From RGIG4608 sp045631445 (lineage in GTDB: Bacteria; Bacillota; Clostridia; Oscillospirales; CAG-272), in NCBI GenBank assembly GCA_045631445.1, contig JAZQUS010000097.1:1-12742 (forward strand): a stretch of 12,742 nt of DNA, written 5' to 3'. Each line of letters begins with the position of its first letter. Position 1 is the first letter of the stretch. Shown here piece after piece: positions 1-7,235 of this stretch. Below the pieces are notes generated by a model. That model had not been told where the DNA came from. It saw nothing but the letters and a program-made list of their open reading frames with translations, and did no database searches. The translations under genes were made by a program, and so were the position numbers.

Positions 1-90
1 CCGCCATCGCGAACCCCCAAAGCTGCGCCTGCTCGCTTCGGGGAACCCCGAACGCGGTCCCGCTTCCCCGCTGGGGAAGGCATAGGTAAA
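1..90. repeat. GC-rich hairpin repeat at the left edge
   Basis: This stretch is much more GC-rich than the rest of the window and encodes nothing recognisable. It holds two short perfect inverted repeats: TTCGGGG/CCCCGAA (37-43 and 46-52) and CTTCCCC/GGGGAAG (63-69 and 73-79). Read on the minus strand it begins with a CCTTCCCC...GGGGAAG stem, a pattern I associate with dispersed palindromic repeats in gut Clostridia. That link is from memory and was not checked. The element is cut by the window edge, so its full length is unknown. Confidence 0.45.
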
Positions 91-105
91 TCCCAATTTA
101 TCGCA

Positions 106-867
106 CTATATTTGCCCCCAAAATCCGTAGGGGCGTACTCCGTGCGCCCGCGTGCGTGCCAAAATCTTAGCCGCCTCGTCGACCATCTTCTGCGCCGTCT
201 CCATATCGCCTGACTTGACTGCATCGAGGTAAGCGGTGTCTATTTCACGTGATGCTTTGCCTTGTTTAAGATTTTCTGCGAGTTCTTTAAGTTTACTTAA
301 AATTTCTCGTGCTTCTTCTGATGTTTCAAAATTTTCCCGCTCTCGTTCAGTATATCTTGATGTGTAGCGTTCGAGTGGGTCAGCAAGTAGTGAATCATCT
401 GTATTTGTTGTTCCTCTTTCTCCAAGAAAATCACTATCGCTTTTATATCTTCCATATTCATTTTGAACTGCTTGAGACCATAAATCAGCAATTTTTCTGT
501 CGTCGTCAACTCTATTTTCTCCATATTCTTCTATGCTTTCTCCTTTTGATTTATATTTATCTGCACTAACGATATACTCTATATTGCCCTGCATATACCC
601 ATTGGCATTAAAACAATATATTTTATCGTATCCAAATATGTATATAGTACGATGTTCACCATCTGCCATACCCATTGTCTTATTAGCAAGACTTCTTGCG
701 AAAGTTCTTTTGTCGTTCCAAGTAACACGATTTTGATATTCTTGAGTATTAGTAAATAAATCCGAAATCTCCCTACTCGCCTTACCCTCGGCTTCGGGTG
801 ACCCTCTCGTCTGGTTTGCTTTGCCTTCACTTACCGCTTTCTGCACCGCAGGAATTGTCATTCCCAT
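106..867 (-). CDS. Hypothetical protein, probable fragment of a phage/mobile-element polyvalent-type protein
   Basis: A 253-residue ORF of uncertain function. The soluble core (about residues 40-235) is charged. Near the C-terminus it has DTAYLDAVKSGDMETAQKMV followed by DEAAK, a short helical segment I associate with very large phage and integrative-element proteins of Clostridia, where further domains normally follow. Here it is followed at once by about 19 residues (ILARTRAHGVRPYGFWGQI) encoded by a GC-rich hairpin repeat (125-151), so the protein looks truncated by a repeat. The start is doubtful. ATG at 867 lies inside another short repeat (857-912), no Shine-Dalgarno is evident, and an in-frame TAA sits four codons upstream. 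The peptide GKASREI occurs twice, once near each end, with different codons. There is no signal peptide or membrane segment. It may be a decaying remnant rather than an expressed gene. Confidence 0.45.
   Translation of the reverse strand: MGMTIPAVQKAVSEGKANQTRGSPEAEGKASREISDLFTNTQEYQNRVTWNDKRTFARSLANKTMGMADGEHRTIYIFGYDKIYCFNANGYMQGNIEYIVSADKYKSKGESIEEYGENRVDDDRKIADLWSQAVQNEYGRYKSDSDFLGERGTTNTDDSLLADPLERYTSRYTERERENFETSEEAREILSKLKELAENLKQGKASREIDTAYLDAVKSGDMETAQKMVDEAAKILARTRAHGVRPYGFWGQI
125..151. repeat. GTAGGGG...CCCGC hairpin module
   Basis: A short GC-rich hairpin: GGCGTAC (132-138), loop TCC, GTGCGCC (142-148), with one T-G wobble. It is preceded by AATCCGTAGG and followed by CGC. The same layout recurs twice in every unit of the 127-bp tandem array at 12171-12570. 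Here it overlaps the 3' end of the 106-867 ORF and supplies its last codons. Confidence 0.6.
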
Positions 868-912
868 ATGCTCTGCTGCTTATGCCCACATCTTGCTACC
901 GCTCAGGATGAC
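857..912. repeat. 56-bp GTCAT...ATGAC inverted-end element
   Basis: The segment begins GTCATTCC and ends GGATGAC, giving near-perfect 7-8 bp inverted ends around a non-coding centre. On the minus strand it reads GTCATCCTGAGC... to ...GGAATGAC, which resembles short palindromic elements common in metagenomic Clostridia (recollection only). It supplies the first codons and the apparent start of the 106-867 ORF. Confidence 0.45.
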
Positions 913-1161
913 GCCTCTATTTTTAGCTCGCTCGAACCCCCAATTTCAAAATACAAGTCACAGATAAATCCACAATTTACCAACCAAAATTCACACACAA
1001 ACTTATTATATCACACAAGAAAAAACTTTGCAACCACCAAATTTGTCTTGTTCACAGAATATTCAAAGTTGTTCACGAAAAAACACAAGTTATTCACAAA
1101 ATATTCATAATTTTAAGTTAAAATAAGATGTTAAAAATCTTTCAAAAAAGGAGGCAGAGCG
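913..1161. other. AT-rich non-coding gap
   Basis: This is the space between the repeat-bounded ORF and the gene at 1162. It is very AT-rich and I see no gene in it. The plus-strand frame open from 868 has low-complexity composition and no ribosome binding site. The gap contains a 21-bp-spaced repeat (listed separately) and AAAGGAGG just before ATG 1162. A TAAAAT hexamer at 1119-1124 could be a -10 box for that gene, but no good -35 lies at the right distance. Confidence 0.5.
1048..1110 (+). repeat. Three direct repeats at exact 21-bp spacing with DnaA-box-like cores
   Basis: The 9-mers TTGTTCACA (1048), TTGTTCACG (1069) and TTATTCACA (1090) start exactly 21 bp apart, which is two helical turns, so they face the same side of the DNA. 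The third fits the relaxed DnaA-box consensus TTWTNCACA exactly; the other two differ at the third base, and the second also at the last. Units one and three also share an AATATTCA core after the box. They lie 50-115 bp upstream of the gene at 1162, so they could be an operator or a DnaA cluster. The spacing is certain; the function is inferred. Confidence 0.5.
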
Positions 1162-2157
1162 ATGGCACAAAAACCCACTTTAAAAAACGGAACGAAACCG
1201 AACTCGTTTAGTACGGGCAGACCTTCCAAAAACGCGTATAAAGTTGGCAAATTGACCAAAAAATCGCGCTTTACAAAACGCAAAATCAACCGTAAGTTGA
1301 TTTTTATTCTTGCTGCACTCCTATTAAGCTTTGTATTTGCAGTTGTTTTGGGAAATTATCTCTCCCGAAAAGTTGAACAATCCCAAACCGAAAATTCTCA
1401 AAATTCCGCTCAAAACCCAGTAATACCAAGCGTTGACAAGATTTTGCCTGAGCTTGAATTAAACGCATTTTACGTTGATTTAAGCACCGCCACCCCTGAA
1501 AGCTCACTTTCCGACCAAACAGGTGCAGCACGCGAAAAGGGAAACGCACTTTTTATCGAAATCAACGATAAAGATGGCAAATTAATCTATTCCTCATCCG
1601 TTTCGAACGAGCTTTCTTATTCGGTTAATGAAAACCTCACTCTTTCTCGTCTGAAAAACCACCTTGAATATTATGATGATTATGCAATTGGTTGTTTTGC
1701 TTCGAGCTTTTCTTCAACTCTTGATGTGGCAACTCGAACGAAAATTCAATCCAATGAGATTCTTCTCCTTTCCGAAGCGACGGAAAACGGATTTTCGCAA
1801 ATTTTCGTAAATTTTTCAAAAAATATCACAAAAAACGACATAATTTACTATCAAACCTATCTTTTAAATCTTAAACTTACATGCCAAAATACACCGATTG
1901 GCATTAAAATTCCACTTTCCTTTGTGTCGAACGCGGCAAATCACGGAATTTTGGCAGAACTGATGAAGGTTGCGGATTTCTTTGTTCTCGACTTTGGCAA
2001 CCAAAACGCAGAGCAAATTAAAGAAATTCTTGAGCCACTTGTATATTTTTCCTTTAGATATGAAGCGGTTGCAATCCTCTCTGCCGAAGAGACCTCTCTC
2101 GGTGAGCGTATTTCCGCCCTTGCACAAAAGGGAATTGATAACTATATAGCAAAATAA
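1162..2157 (+). CDS. Membrane-anchored extracytoplasmic protein, possible TIM-barrel (glycoside-hydrolase-like)
   Basis: A 331-residue protein with a very basic cytoplasmic N-terminus (residues 1-44), one membrane segment (about 45-65, FILAALLLSFVFAVVLGNYL) and an external domain, giving an N-in, C-out topology. After an S/N/Q-rich linker (about 70-90), the domain alternates strands and helices: FYVDLS, then ALFIEINDKDGKLIY, IGCFASSF, QIFVNFS, IGIKIPLSF, FFVLDFG and AVAILS. The first two strands resemble the start of putative glycoside hydrolases of the DUF4015 type, which read roughly 'AVVIDVKDDDG'. No catalytic acid pair can be assigned, so it may be a non-enzymatic barrel. AAAGGAGG seven to eight bases upstream fixes the start. 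It appears to be monocistronic, with a strong terminator directly after the stop. The existence of the gene is nearly certain; the fold is tentative. Confidence 0.8.
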   Translation: MAQKPTLKNGTKPNSFSTGRPSKNAYKVGKLTKKSRFTKRKINRKLIFILAALLLSFVFAVVLGNYLSRKVEQSQTENSQNSAQNPVIPSVDKILPELELNAFYVDLSTATPESSLSDQTGAAREKGNALFIEINDKDGKLIYSSSVSNELSYSVNENLTLSRLKNHLEYYDDYAIGCFASSFSSTLDVATRTKIQSNEILLLSEATENGFSQIFVNFSKNITKNDIIYYQTYLLNLKLTCQNTPIGIKIPLSFVSNAANHGILAELMKVADFFVLDFGNQNAEQIKEILEPLVYFSFRYEAVAILSAEETSLGERISALAQKGIDNYIAK

Positions 2158-2158
2158 G

Positions 2159-2187
2159 AAAACTCCACTCAAGCCGAGTGGAGTTTT
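2159..2187. terminator. Bidirectional intrinsic terminator
   Basis: A perfect 12-bp stem AAAACTCCACTC / GAGTGGAGTTTT with a 5-nt loop (AAGCC) begins one base after the stop of the 1162 gene. T-rich sequence follows on the plus strand (TTTTGTGTTTTTT). On the minus strand the arm ends in TTTT and TTATTTT follows, so it also serves the MMPL gene ending at 2204. Confidence 0.92.
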
Positions 2188-2203
2188 GTGTTTTTTAAGC
2201 TAT

Positions 2204-5200
2204 TTATTTTGCGTTTTTCTTTGAAACGGACAATTTGAGAATAAATCCATCAAGAATATACAAAATTGAGGGAAGAACGAGCGTTACCATAAGAGATGAT
2301 ACGAGCGCGCCCTTTCCAAGAAGTGTACCAACTGTGGAAATGGATGTTTGACTCGCAACAAGTCCTACAATAAATCCGCAGATTGTGAGGATAAGACCGG
2401 AGGTGAATATAGTAGGAATAGCTGTATTTACCGCCTTGAGAAGCGCGTCCTTTTTATCCATTGTGGAGCGAGCATCAACGTATGTACTTGACATAAGAAT
2501 TCCATAGTCAATGGTTGCGCCCATCAAGATGCAGGTTGCGATAATATAACTCATAAAGAACATAGGTCCTGTGATAAGTGAGGTTGCCATTGAAATCCAA
2601 ATTGCACCCTGAATTACCAAAACAAGAAGAATTGGCAATGAAAGTGACTTAAACACAAGCATAATTATGAGGAAAATAGAGATGATTGTTACGATTGTGA
2701 TGATTGTGTTATCCTTGGCAAATGTATTTTGAAGGTCAACTGTAGAAATCATATGACCTGCAATGTGTGCCTCATCACCGAATACCTCCTTAACAGTAAC
2801 AAGGAGGTGATCAACAAATTTCGTTGATTCCTCTCCCTCACTTGGGAGGTCAATAGAGAGAAGCATTCTGCCGTAGCTTGAATTCTCACCGCCAAGGAAC
2901 AAGTTTTCTGCACTTCTAACTGCATCAAGTCTGTCGCGAACCATCTGTCTATGCTCTTCGGTCATCTTTGCCTTGAGCTGATCGTTTGTGTTCATTTGAA
3001 TTGAAACGAATTCAAGAAGCTCACCTGCAACTATTGGAAGAGTGTCCTTTGACCCGTCACTAATAGCATATTTGGCATAGATGTTCAAAACCATGCTGGA
3101 TGTAATTGTATTAGTAGCATCAAGACTCTTGATTTTGTTTTGAAGGTCCTGAAGATTTTTGCTCATATCTTCATAAAGGTATCTTTCGTCGTTTGAAAGG
3201 TATTGATCAACTGTTTCAAGATCAAGAAGCTTGAGCTTGCTATCCTCAGAAATACGTCCGTTTACGACGGGATTTGTTTGAATTTCGTTATTAACAAATC
3301 CAATGAAATCACGTCCAAGCAATCTTTCATTGGGAATCAAACCATTGTCGTAGTAATACATAATGTATGCCTGCTGAACAGCTTGAGCGGTTGAGTTGAT
3401 AACGCGACTTTCATTAGTTAAAGCAATAACCGCTTTGTCGAGCAAGGGCAAGAATTCGTCATAAGCACAGGACTCCTTGATTGCATAGTAAACGAACGAG
3501 TAGTTGTTTACCATATCTTTAACCGCCTTCAAATCACGGATAAGACCTGTTGCAAGCACGCCGAGAGCGTCCTCGTTAACGGTGTAATTGAGAAGGTCAA
3601 GAATTTTTACACTTGCGTTTTCGCCTTCGTTGTATTTTCTATTGTAGTTATTAAAGATTGTTCCCGCGATCCACTTAGCAGGATTTTCACCAACTATCGA
3701 AGCAAATTTTTCAACTGCAAATGCCTCAAATCCTTCTTTGGTAACAACGGTTTCCATATTTACGATAAATCCATCAAGACCGGTTTCAAATTCGATAAGG
3801 TCGGTAACTGTTTTTTCATCCATAAGGCCGGACATTCTTTCGTCCGTTGCCACAGAGTTGATATATTTGAGCATTGTCAAAAAGTCAACCTCATTGTCGT
3901 CGATTGTGTCATAGAGATACAAGCCGTGCATTTGCTGGATTTGGAAAAGTGAGAGGTCTGTTCCTTCGAGTACGCCCGTGGTGGAGAGGGTGTGAAGCTC
4001 CGCGGGAGTGTGGTATCCGCTCATTATCCTGTCAATAACAAGCAAGGTGTCCATAGTTTTTATAACCTTTTCGTCGGCAAACTGCTGTCCGTCAGGATCA
4101 TTTCCGAGGAATTGAGCAGTATATTCAACGAAGCTCTTCATATCCATTTTGTGAGAATCGTGCTCGTGATAAAGGGAGAAGAGAAATTTAGCGTCGTCCT
4201 CTGAAAGATTGAGCTTTTCCATAGCCTTCTCGAGTGTATAAAGCTCTCTTACTGTGTTGGAGTAAGCGTTGTAGCTATGCAACACAATTTTTCCGTCCGC
4301 GGTTTTGTATCCGCCAAGCTTTTCTGCGAGAAGTGTTTCCTTGTTCCATACATTTTCCATATTTTCTTCCTTTGGATATACCACCACAACGGTATTGTTA
4401 GCGCCAAAGGTATCAATAATTGTTTGGTTGGGGTTGGCGGAATCTGTAAACAAATACGAATTACCCGTTTGCAAAACTCCGCAAAGAATTACAACAACAA
4501 GCGCAATTGCAAGAATGGGCTTTCCGCTTTTGAAGGCAATTTTGCAGAATTTATCACCCGAAATTACAAGATCACGCTTTGAGGTCTTGTCCATTATTCT
4601 TTCAACGCAAAGAAGAACCGCGGGAAGAAGAGTGAGGGAGGTGATTGCAGAAATCGCAATACCCTTTGTAAGAACTACACCGATATCAAAGCCAATCTTC
4701 ATTGTCATAAAGAAGAGAGCGACAAGGCCTGCCATGGTTGTTAAAGCGCTTGAGAAAATTGGCGCAAATGACTTTTTAACGGCGAGCATCATAGCGTCTT
4801 CGTTATCGGTTGTGTTGTTTTTCTGGTTGCGATATTCGTGCAAAAGAATAATGCTATAGTCAACCGAAAGGGCAAGCTGCAAAATAGCTGCAACCGCTTT
4901 CGTTATGTAAGAAATTTCACCGAATATTACATTAGTTCCAAGGTTGATGAGAACTGCGATTCCGGAAGGAATAAGCAAAAAGAGTGGTTCGAGCCAAGAT
5001 TTTGCCATCAAAAGCATAATAGCGTATGCAAAAGCGAGAGCAATTCCTAAAATTAATACTATTTCAACCTTGAGGGTGTTTCTCATGTTGCGCTTTTCAA
5101 CAACAGATCCACCCAAATTGATTTCATTTTCCAAAAGTTCGTCGAGTTTAACTTGAATGTCGTCAAGAACCTGATTTGCGGTACTTGAATATTCGTCACC

Positions 5201-5536
5201 GTTAACGATAACGGCAAACAAGGCTGCACCGTCTTTATAATATGCGGGATCGTTTTCGTCGAAGTTAACCAACAAAACGTTCTCGATATTTTTGATTGCG
5301 GTGCTGATTTTGTATGCATCTGCAACGCTGACGTTTTCAACCATGACCTGAATATTGCCTGTCATTTCAAAATTATTTTCAATGATATTCAAGGAAATCT
5401 TAGTTTCTGTTGATTCATCAAGATAATCTGAAATGTTGTAATTAGTTTTTACCCCACTCATAAGCAAGAAGCTTACCACGGTAACAACAAAAAACACCAC
5501 AAGTACAATATACTTTCTTGATTGTTTTGAATTCAT
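2204..5536 (-). CDS. MMPL/RND-superfamily exporter with a giant repeat-containing second external loop
   Basis: A 1110-residue inner-membrane transporter of the MMPL family, proton-driven exporters of lipids or other hydrophobic compounds. Layout: TM1 (about 7-27), external loop 1 (about 28-155), TM2-6 (about 156-315), TM7 (about 340-360), external loop 2 (about 365-940), TM8-12 (about 943-1103). Asp-Tyr pairs sit in each half, D226-Y227 (SVDYSI) and D1010-Y1011 (ATIDYG), matching the proton-relay pairs known from MmpL3-type proteins. Loop 2, about 575 residues, is far larger than loop 1 and seems to contain five degenerate repeats (see findings). An ATG at 5548 is also in frame, but GGAGG lies between the two ATGs, five bases before ATG 5536, so the downstream start is preferred. 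The gene has its own promoter (5600-5628) and shares the terminator at 2159-2187. The substrate is unknown; nearby lipid genes suggest an envelope lipid but do not prove it. Confidence 0.93.
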   Translation of the reverse strand: MNSKQSRKYIVLVVFFVVTVVSFLLMSGVKTNYNISDYLDESTETKISLNIIENNFEMTGNIQVMVENVSVADAYKISTAIKNIENVLLVNFDENDPAYYKDGAALFAVIVNGDEYSSTANQVLDDIQVKLDELLENEINLGGSVVEKRNMRNTLKVEIVLILGIALAFAYAIMLLMAKSWLEPLFLLIPSGIAVLINLGTNVIFGEISYITKAVAAILQLALSVDYSIILLHEYRNQKNNTTDNEDAMMLAVKKSFAPIFSSALTTMAGLVALFFMTMKIGFDIGVVLTKGIAISAITSLTLLPAVLLCVERIMDKTSKRDLVISGDKFCKIAFKSGKPILAIALVVVILCGVLQTGNSYLFTDSANPNQTIIDTFGANNTVVVVYPKEENMENVWNKETLLAEKLGGYKTADGKIVLHSYNAYSNTVRELYTLEKAMEKLNLSEDDAKFLFSLYHEHDSHKMDMKSFVEYTAQFLGNDPDGQQFADEKVIKTMDTLLVIDRIMSGYHTPAELHTLSTTGVLEGTDLSLFQIQQMHGLYLYDTIDDNEVDFLTMLKYINSVATDERMSGLMDEKTVTDLIEFETGLDGFIVNMETVVTKEGFEAFAVEKFASIVGENPAKWIAGTIFNNYNRKYNEGENASVKILDLLNYTVNEDALGVLATGLIRDLKAVKDMVNNYSFVYYAIKESCAYDEFLPLLDKAVIALTNESRVINSTAQAVQQAYIMYYYDNGLIPNERLLGRDFIGFVNNEIQTNPVVNGRISEDSKLKLLDLETVDQYLSNDERYLYEDMSKNLQDLQNKIKSLDATNTITSSMVLNIYAKYAISDGSKDTLPIVAGELLEFVSIQMNTNDQLKAKMTEEHRQMVRDRLDAVRSAENLFLGGENSSYGRMLLSIDLPSEGEESTKFVDHLLVTVKEVFGDEAHIAGHMISTVDLQNTFAKDNTIITIVTIISIFLIIMLVFKSLSLPILLVLVIQGAIWISMATSLITGPMFFMSYIIATCILMGATIDYGILMSSTYVDARSTMDKKDALLKAVNTAIPTIFTSGLILTICGFIVGLVASQTSISTVGTLLGKGALVSSLMVTLVLPSILYILDGFILKLSVSKKNAK

Positions 5537-5599
5537 AAATGCCTCCATATTTATTGGGAAAGTTTGAAAATCGCATAAGGTTTTTTGCGATACACAGTA

Positions 5600-5628
5600 A
5601 TGATATCATATTTTGCTTCAAAAATCAA
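5600..5628 (-). promoter_or_regulatory. Sigma-A promoter for the MMPL gene
   Basis: On the minus strand, -35 TTGATT (5628-5623), a 17-bp spacer and -10 TATCAT (5605-5600) preceded by TGA, an extended -10. The predicted transcript start is near 5593, giving a leader of roughly 55 nt before ATG 5536. Confidence 0.75.
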
Positions 5629-5740
5629 TACCCAGTTTTGTTTTTTAAGACTTTGGGGGTGATGATTTCTATTTTTTGTGAATTGTTATGTTTAAGGGTG
5701 CTTTTCAATTTATTATTTTGTCGAAAATATCAAAAAAAAC

Positions 5741-5769
5741 TTGACATGTCAAAAAAATGGCAGTATAAT
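5741..5769 (+). promoter_or_regulatory. Consensus sigma-A promoter of the pgsA-popT-pssA operon with palindromic -35
   Basis: A perfect TTGACA (5741-5746), a 17-bp spacer and a perfect TATAAT (5764-5769), the ideal housekeeping promoter. The start would be near 5776, leaving a leader of about 48 nt. The -35 is half of a perfect 12-bp palindrome TTGACATGTCAA (5741-5752), so a dimeric repressor could bind over it. The promoter reading is strong; the operator is inference. Confidence 0.92.
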
Positions 5770-5823
5770 ATAATGAATAAGTATTTTTGTGGCTATACTA
5801 ACATATAGTTTTGGGGGGATTTT

Positions 5824-6402
5824 ATGAAAGAACTTTTTCGTAAAATATTCAAAAAAATAGGTGAAGAAATATTGACTATTCCTAATATGCTATCTATTTT
5901 GAGGATTTTGCTAATTCCTGTGATAGTCTATTATTATTGTTTTAAGCACGATAACGTGGGTGCGCTTATTTGGGTAATCATTTCAACATTGACTGATATT
6001 GCCGACGGATTTATTGCAAGAAGATTTAATATGATTACTGATTTTGGTAAATTCATCGATCCTGTGGCGGACAAGGCTACTCAGCTTGCGGTTTTTGCGT
6101 GTCTTATCACAAGATTTCCCATAATGCTGCTTCCTTTTGTTGTTTTGCTTGTTAAAGAGGTTGGCTCACTCTTGCTTAGATTGTACGTTTACAAAAAAAC
6201 GGAGCTTGTTGAGGGTGCAAAATGGCACGGAAAGGTTAGCACGGGCATAGTTATATTTTTGGTAGTATTTCATCTCGGTTGGAACGATATTCCAAGTGCG
6301 ATTTCGCTCGGAATTATCTTTTTTAGTACTGCATTTATGCTGTTTTCGGGCACACTCTATACAATAGAGGCGTTTAAAATGTTGAAAAATGGAAAAAAAT
6401 AA
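5824..6402 (+). CDS. pgsA: CDP-diacylglycerol--glycerol-3-phosphate 3-phosphatidyltransferase (PGP synthase)
   Basis: A 192-residue integral membrane enzyme of the CDP-alcohol phosphotransferase family. It transfers phosphatidyl from CDP-diacylglycerol to glycerol-3-phosphate, giving phosphatidylglycerol phosphate, the precursor of PG and cardiolipin. The full family signature DxxDGxxARx8GxxxDxxxD is present: D58, D61-G62, A65-R66, G75, D79 and D83. The N-terminal TIPNMLSILRILLIPVIVYY is typical of PgsA, and length is normal for the family. Hydrophobic segments follow through about residue 185. A GGGGGGA tract ending five bases before ATG 5824 can pair with the anti-Shine-Dalgarno through G-U wobble. 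It is the first gene of the operon, behind a consensus promoter, and its last 14 nt overlap the next gene. A related CDP-alcohol transferase is possible, but PgsA fits best. Confidence 0.92.
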   Translation: MKELFRKIFKKIGEEILTIPNMLSILRILLIPVIVYYYCFKHDNVGALIWVIISTLTDIADGFIARRFNMITDFGKFIDPVADKATQLAVFACLITRFPIMLLPFVVLLVKEVGSLLLRLYVYKKTELVEGAKWHGKVSTGIVIFLVVFHLGWNDIPSAISLGIIFFSTAFMLFSGTLYTIEAFKMLKNGKK

Positions 6403-7234
6403 GATTAATTTATCTCAAATTATTTTGTACGCAATTCAGGGCGCGATAGTTGGCGTTGGTGCGATTTTGCCCGGCGTGAGCGGTGGCGTTTTGCTTGTTG
6501 CGTTTGGACTTTACGAGCCCCTTATGGAGCTTTTGACAAGCCCTAAAAAAGCGTTAAAGGAGAATTATCAAGTGTTTACCCCCTTCCTTGTTGGTTGGGC
6601 GATTGGCTTTGTTCTTTTGGCAAAGGTGTGTGAGATATTCTTTACGTTTGCGCCTGATGTTGCTATCTTTCTTTTCTTTGGGCTTGTTTGCGGAACTATT
6701 CCTGATATGTTCAAGAAAAGTGAGAATGAAAATCACGGGGCAAGCTGGACACCGTTTGTTGTTTCGTTAACGGTTTCGTATATTTTGTTCCACTTGCTTG
6801 AGGCGGGGCAGGCGGTTGAGATGCCCGTGAACTTTTTAAGCTTTGTTTTTTGCGGATTTATGTGGGGCATTAGCTTGATAGTCCCCGGCATGAGTTCTTC
6901 AACGGTGCTCATATACCTTGGACTTTACGTTCCCTTGACAGAGGGCATAAGTGGCTTTGATATGGGCGTGCTTGTTCCGTTCGGAATTGGAATTGCTGTG
7001 ACGGTTTTACTCCTTGCAAAGCTTGTTAATATGATGTTTAAAAAGCACTATGCGATAATTTCACGCATAATTTTGGGCTTTGTTATTTCTTCATCATTAA
7101 AAACTCTGCCCTATGAATTTAGCAGTATGTGGACTATGATTATTTCGATTATTTGCTTTGGCGTTGGGTTTGTTATTGCACATTGGATGGAAAAAACCGA
7201 GCAGAAGCAAAAAGACAAAACAGGAGGCGTTTGA
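6389..7234 (+). CDS. popT: DUF368 family undecaprenyl-phosphate translocase
   Basis: A 281-residue polytopic membrane protein with the DUF368 hallmark of two copies of PGxSxxxxLxxxGLYxPL: PGVSGG (28-33) with GLYEPL (40-45), and PGMSSS (166-171) with GLYVPL (178-183). The copies are offset by exactly 138 residues, showing an internal duplication. DUF368 proteins (PopT) were recently shown to return undecaprenyl phosphate, the lipid carrier for peptidoglycan and wall polymers, from the outer to the inner face of the membrane. About eight or more hydrophobic segments are visible, and the tail (268-281) is Lys/Gln-rich and likely cytoplasmic. ATG 6389 lies 14 nt inside pgsA in another frame, with no clear Shine-Dalgarno, so translation probably depends on coupling to pgsA. 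pssA follows after 1 nt. The family is clear; function in this organism is by homology. Confidence 0.9.
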   Translation: MEKNKINLSQIILYAIQGAIVGVGAILPGVSGGVLLVAFGLYEPLMELLTSPKKALKENYQVFTPFLVGWAIGFVLLAKVCEIFFTFAPDVAIFLFFGLVCGTIPDMFKKSENENHGASWTPFVVSLTVSYILFHLLEAGQAVEMPVNFLSFVFCGFMWGISLIVPGMSSSTVLIYLGLYVPLTEGISGFDMGVLVPFGIGIAVTVLLLAKLVNMMFKKHYAIISRIILGFVISSSLKTLPYEFSSMWTMIISIICFGVGFVIAHWMEKTEQKQKDKTGGV

Positions 7235-7235
7235 T

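Noticed and set aside
868..1110. 80-codon plus-strand ORF
   Set aside because: It starts inside the 56-bp repeat, has no ribosome binding site, translates to low-complexity Asn/Thr/Lys-rich sequence, and spans the 21-bp repeats.
1048..1110. Chromosome replication origin
   Set aside because: Only three boxes, two with mismatches, and no dnaA, dnaN or other origin-linked genes nearby; a regulatory role is at least as likely.
4305..4859. 184-codon plus-strand ORF inside the MMPL gene
   Set aside because: It is antisense to conserved transmembrane regions of the exporter, a common shadow of a long gene, and has no ribosome binding site.
5537..5548. Upstream ATG at 5548 for the MMPL gene
   Set aside because: The four extra codons contain the GGAGG ribosome binding site for ATG 5536, and no site precedes 5548.
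5539..5808. 89-codon plus-strand ORF in the divergent promoter region
   Set aside because: It covers both promoters, lacks a ribosome binding site and has intergenic base composition.
7158..7235. 26-residue N-terminal extension of pssA
   Set aside because: It lies wholly inside popT, whereas AGGAGG sits correctly before ATG 7236 and the shorter protein matches the usual PssA N-terminus.
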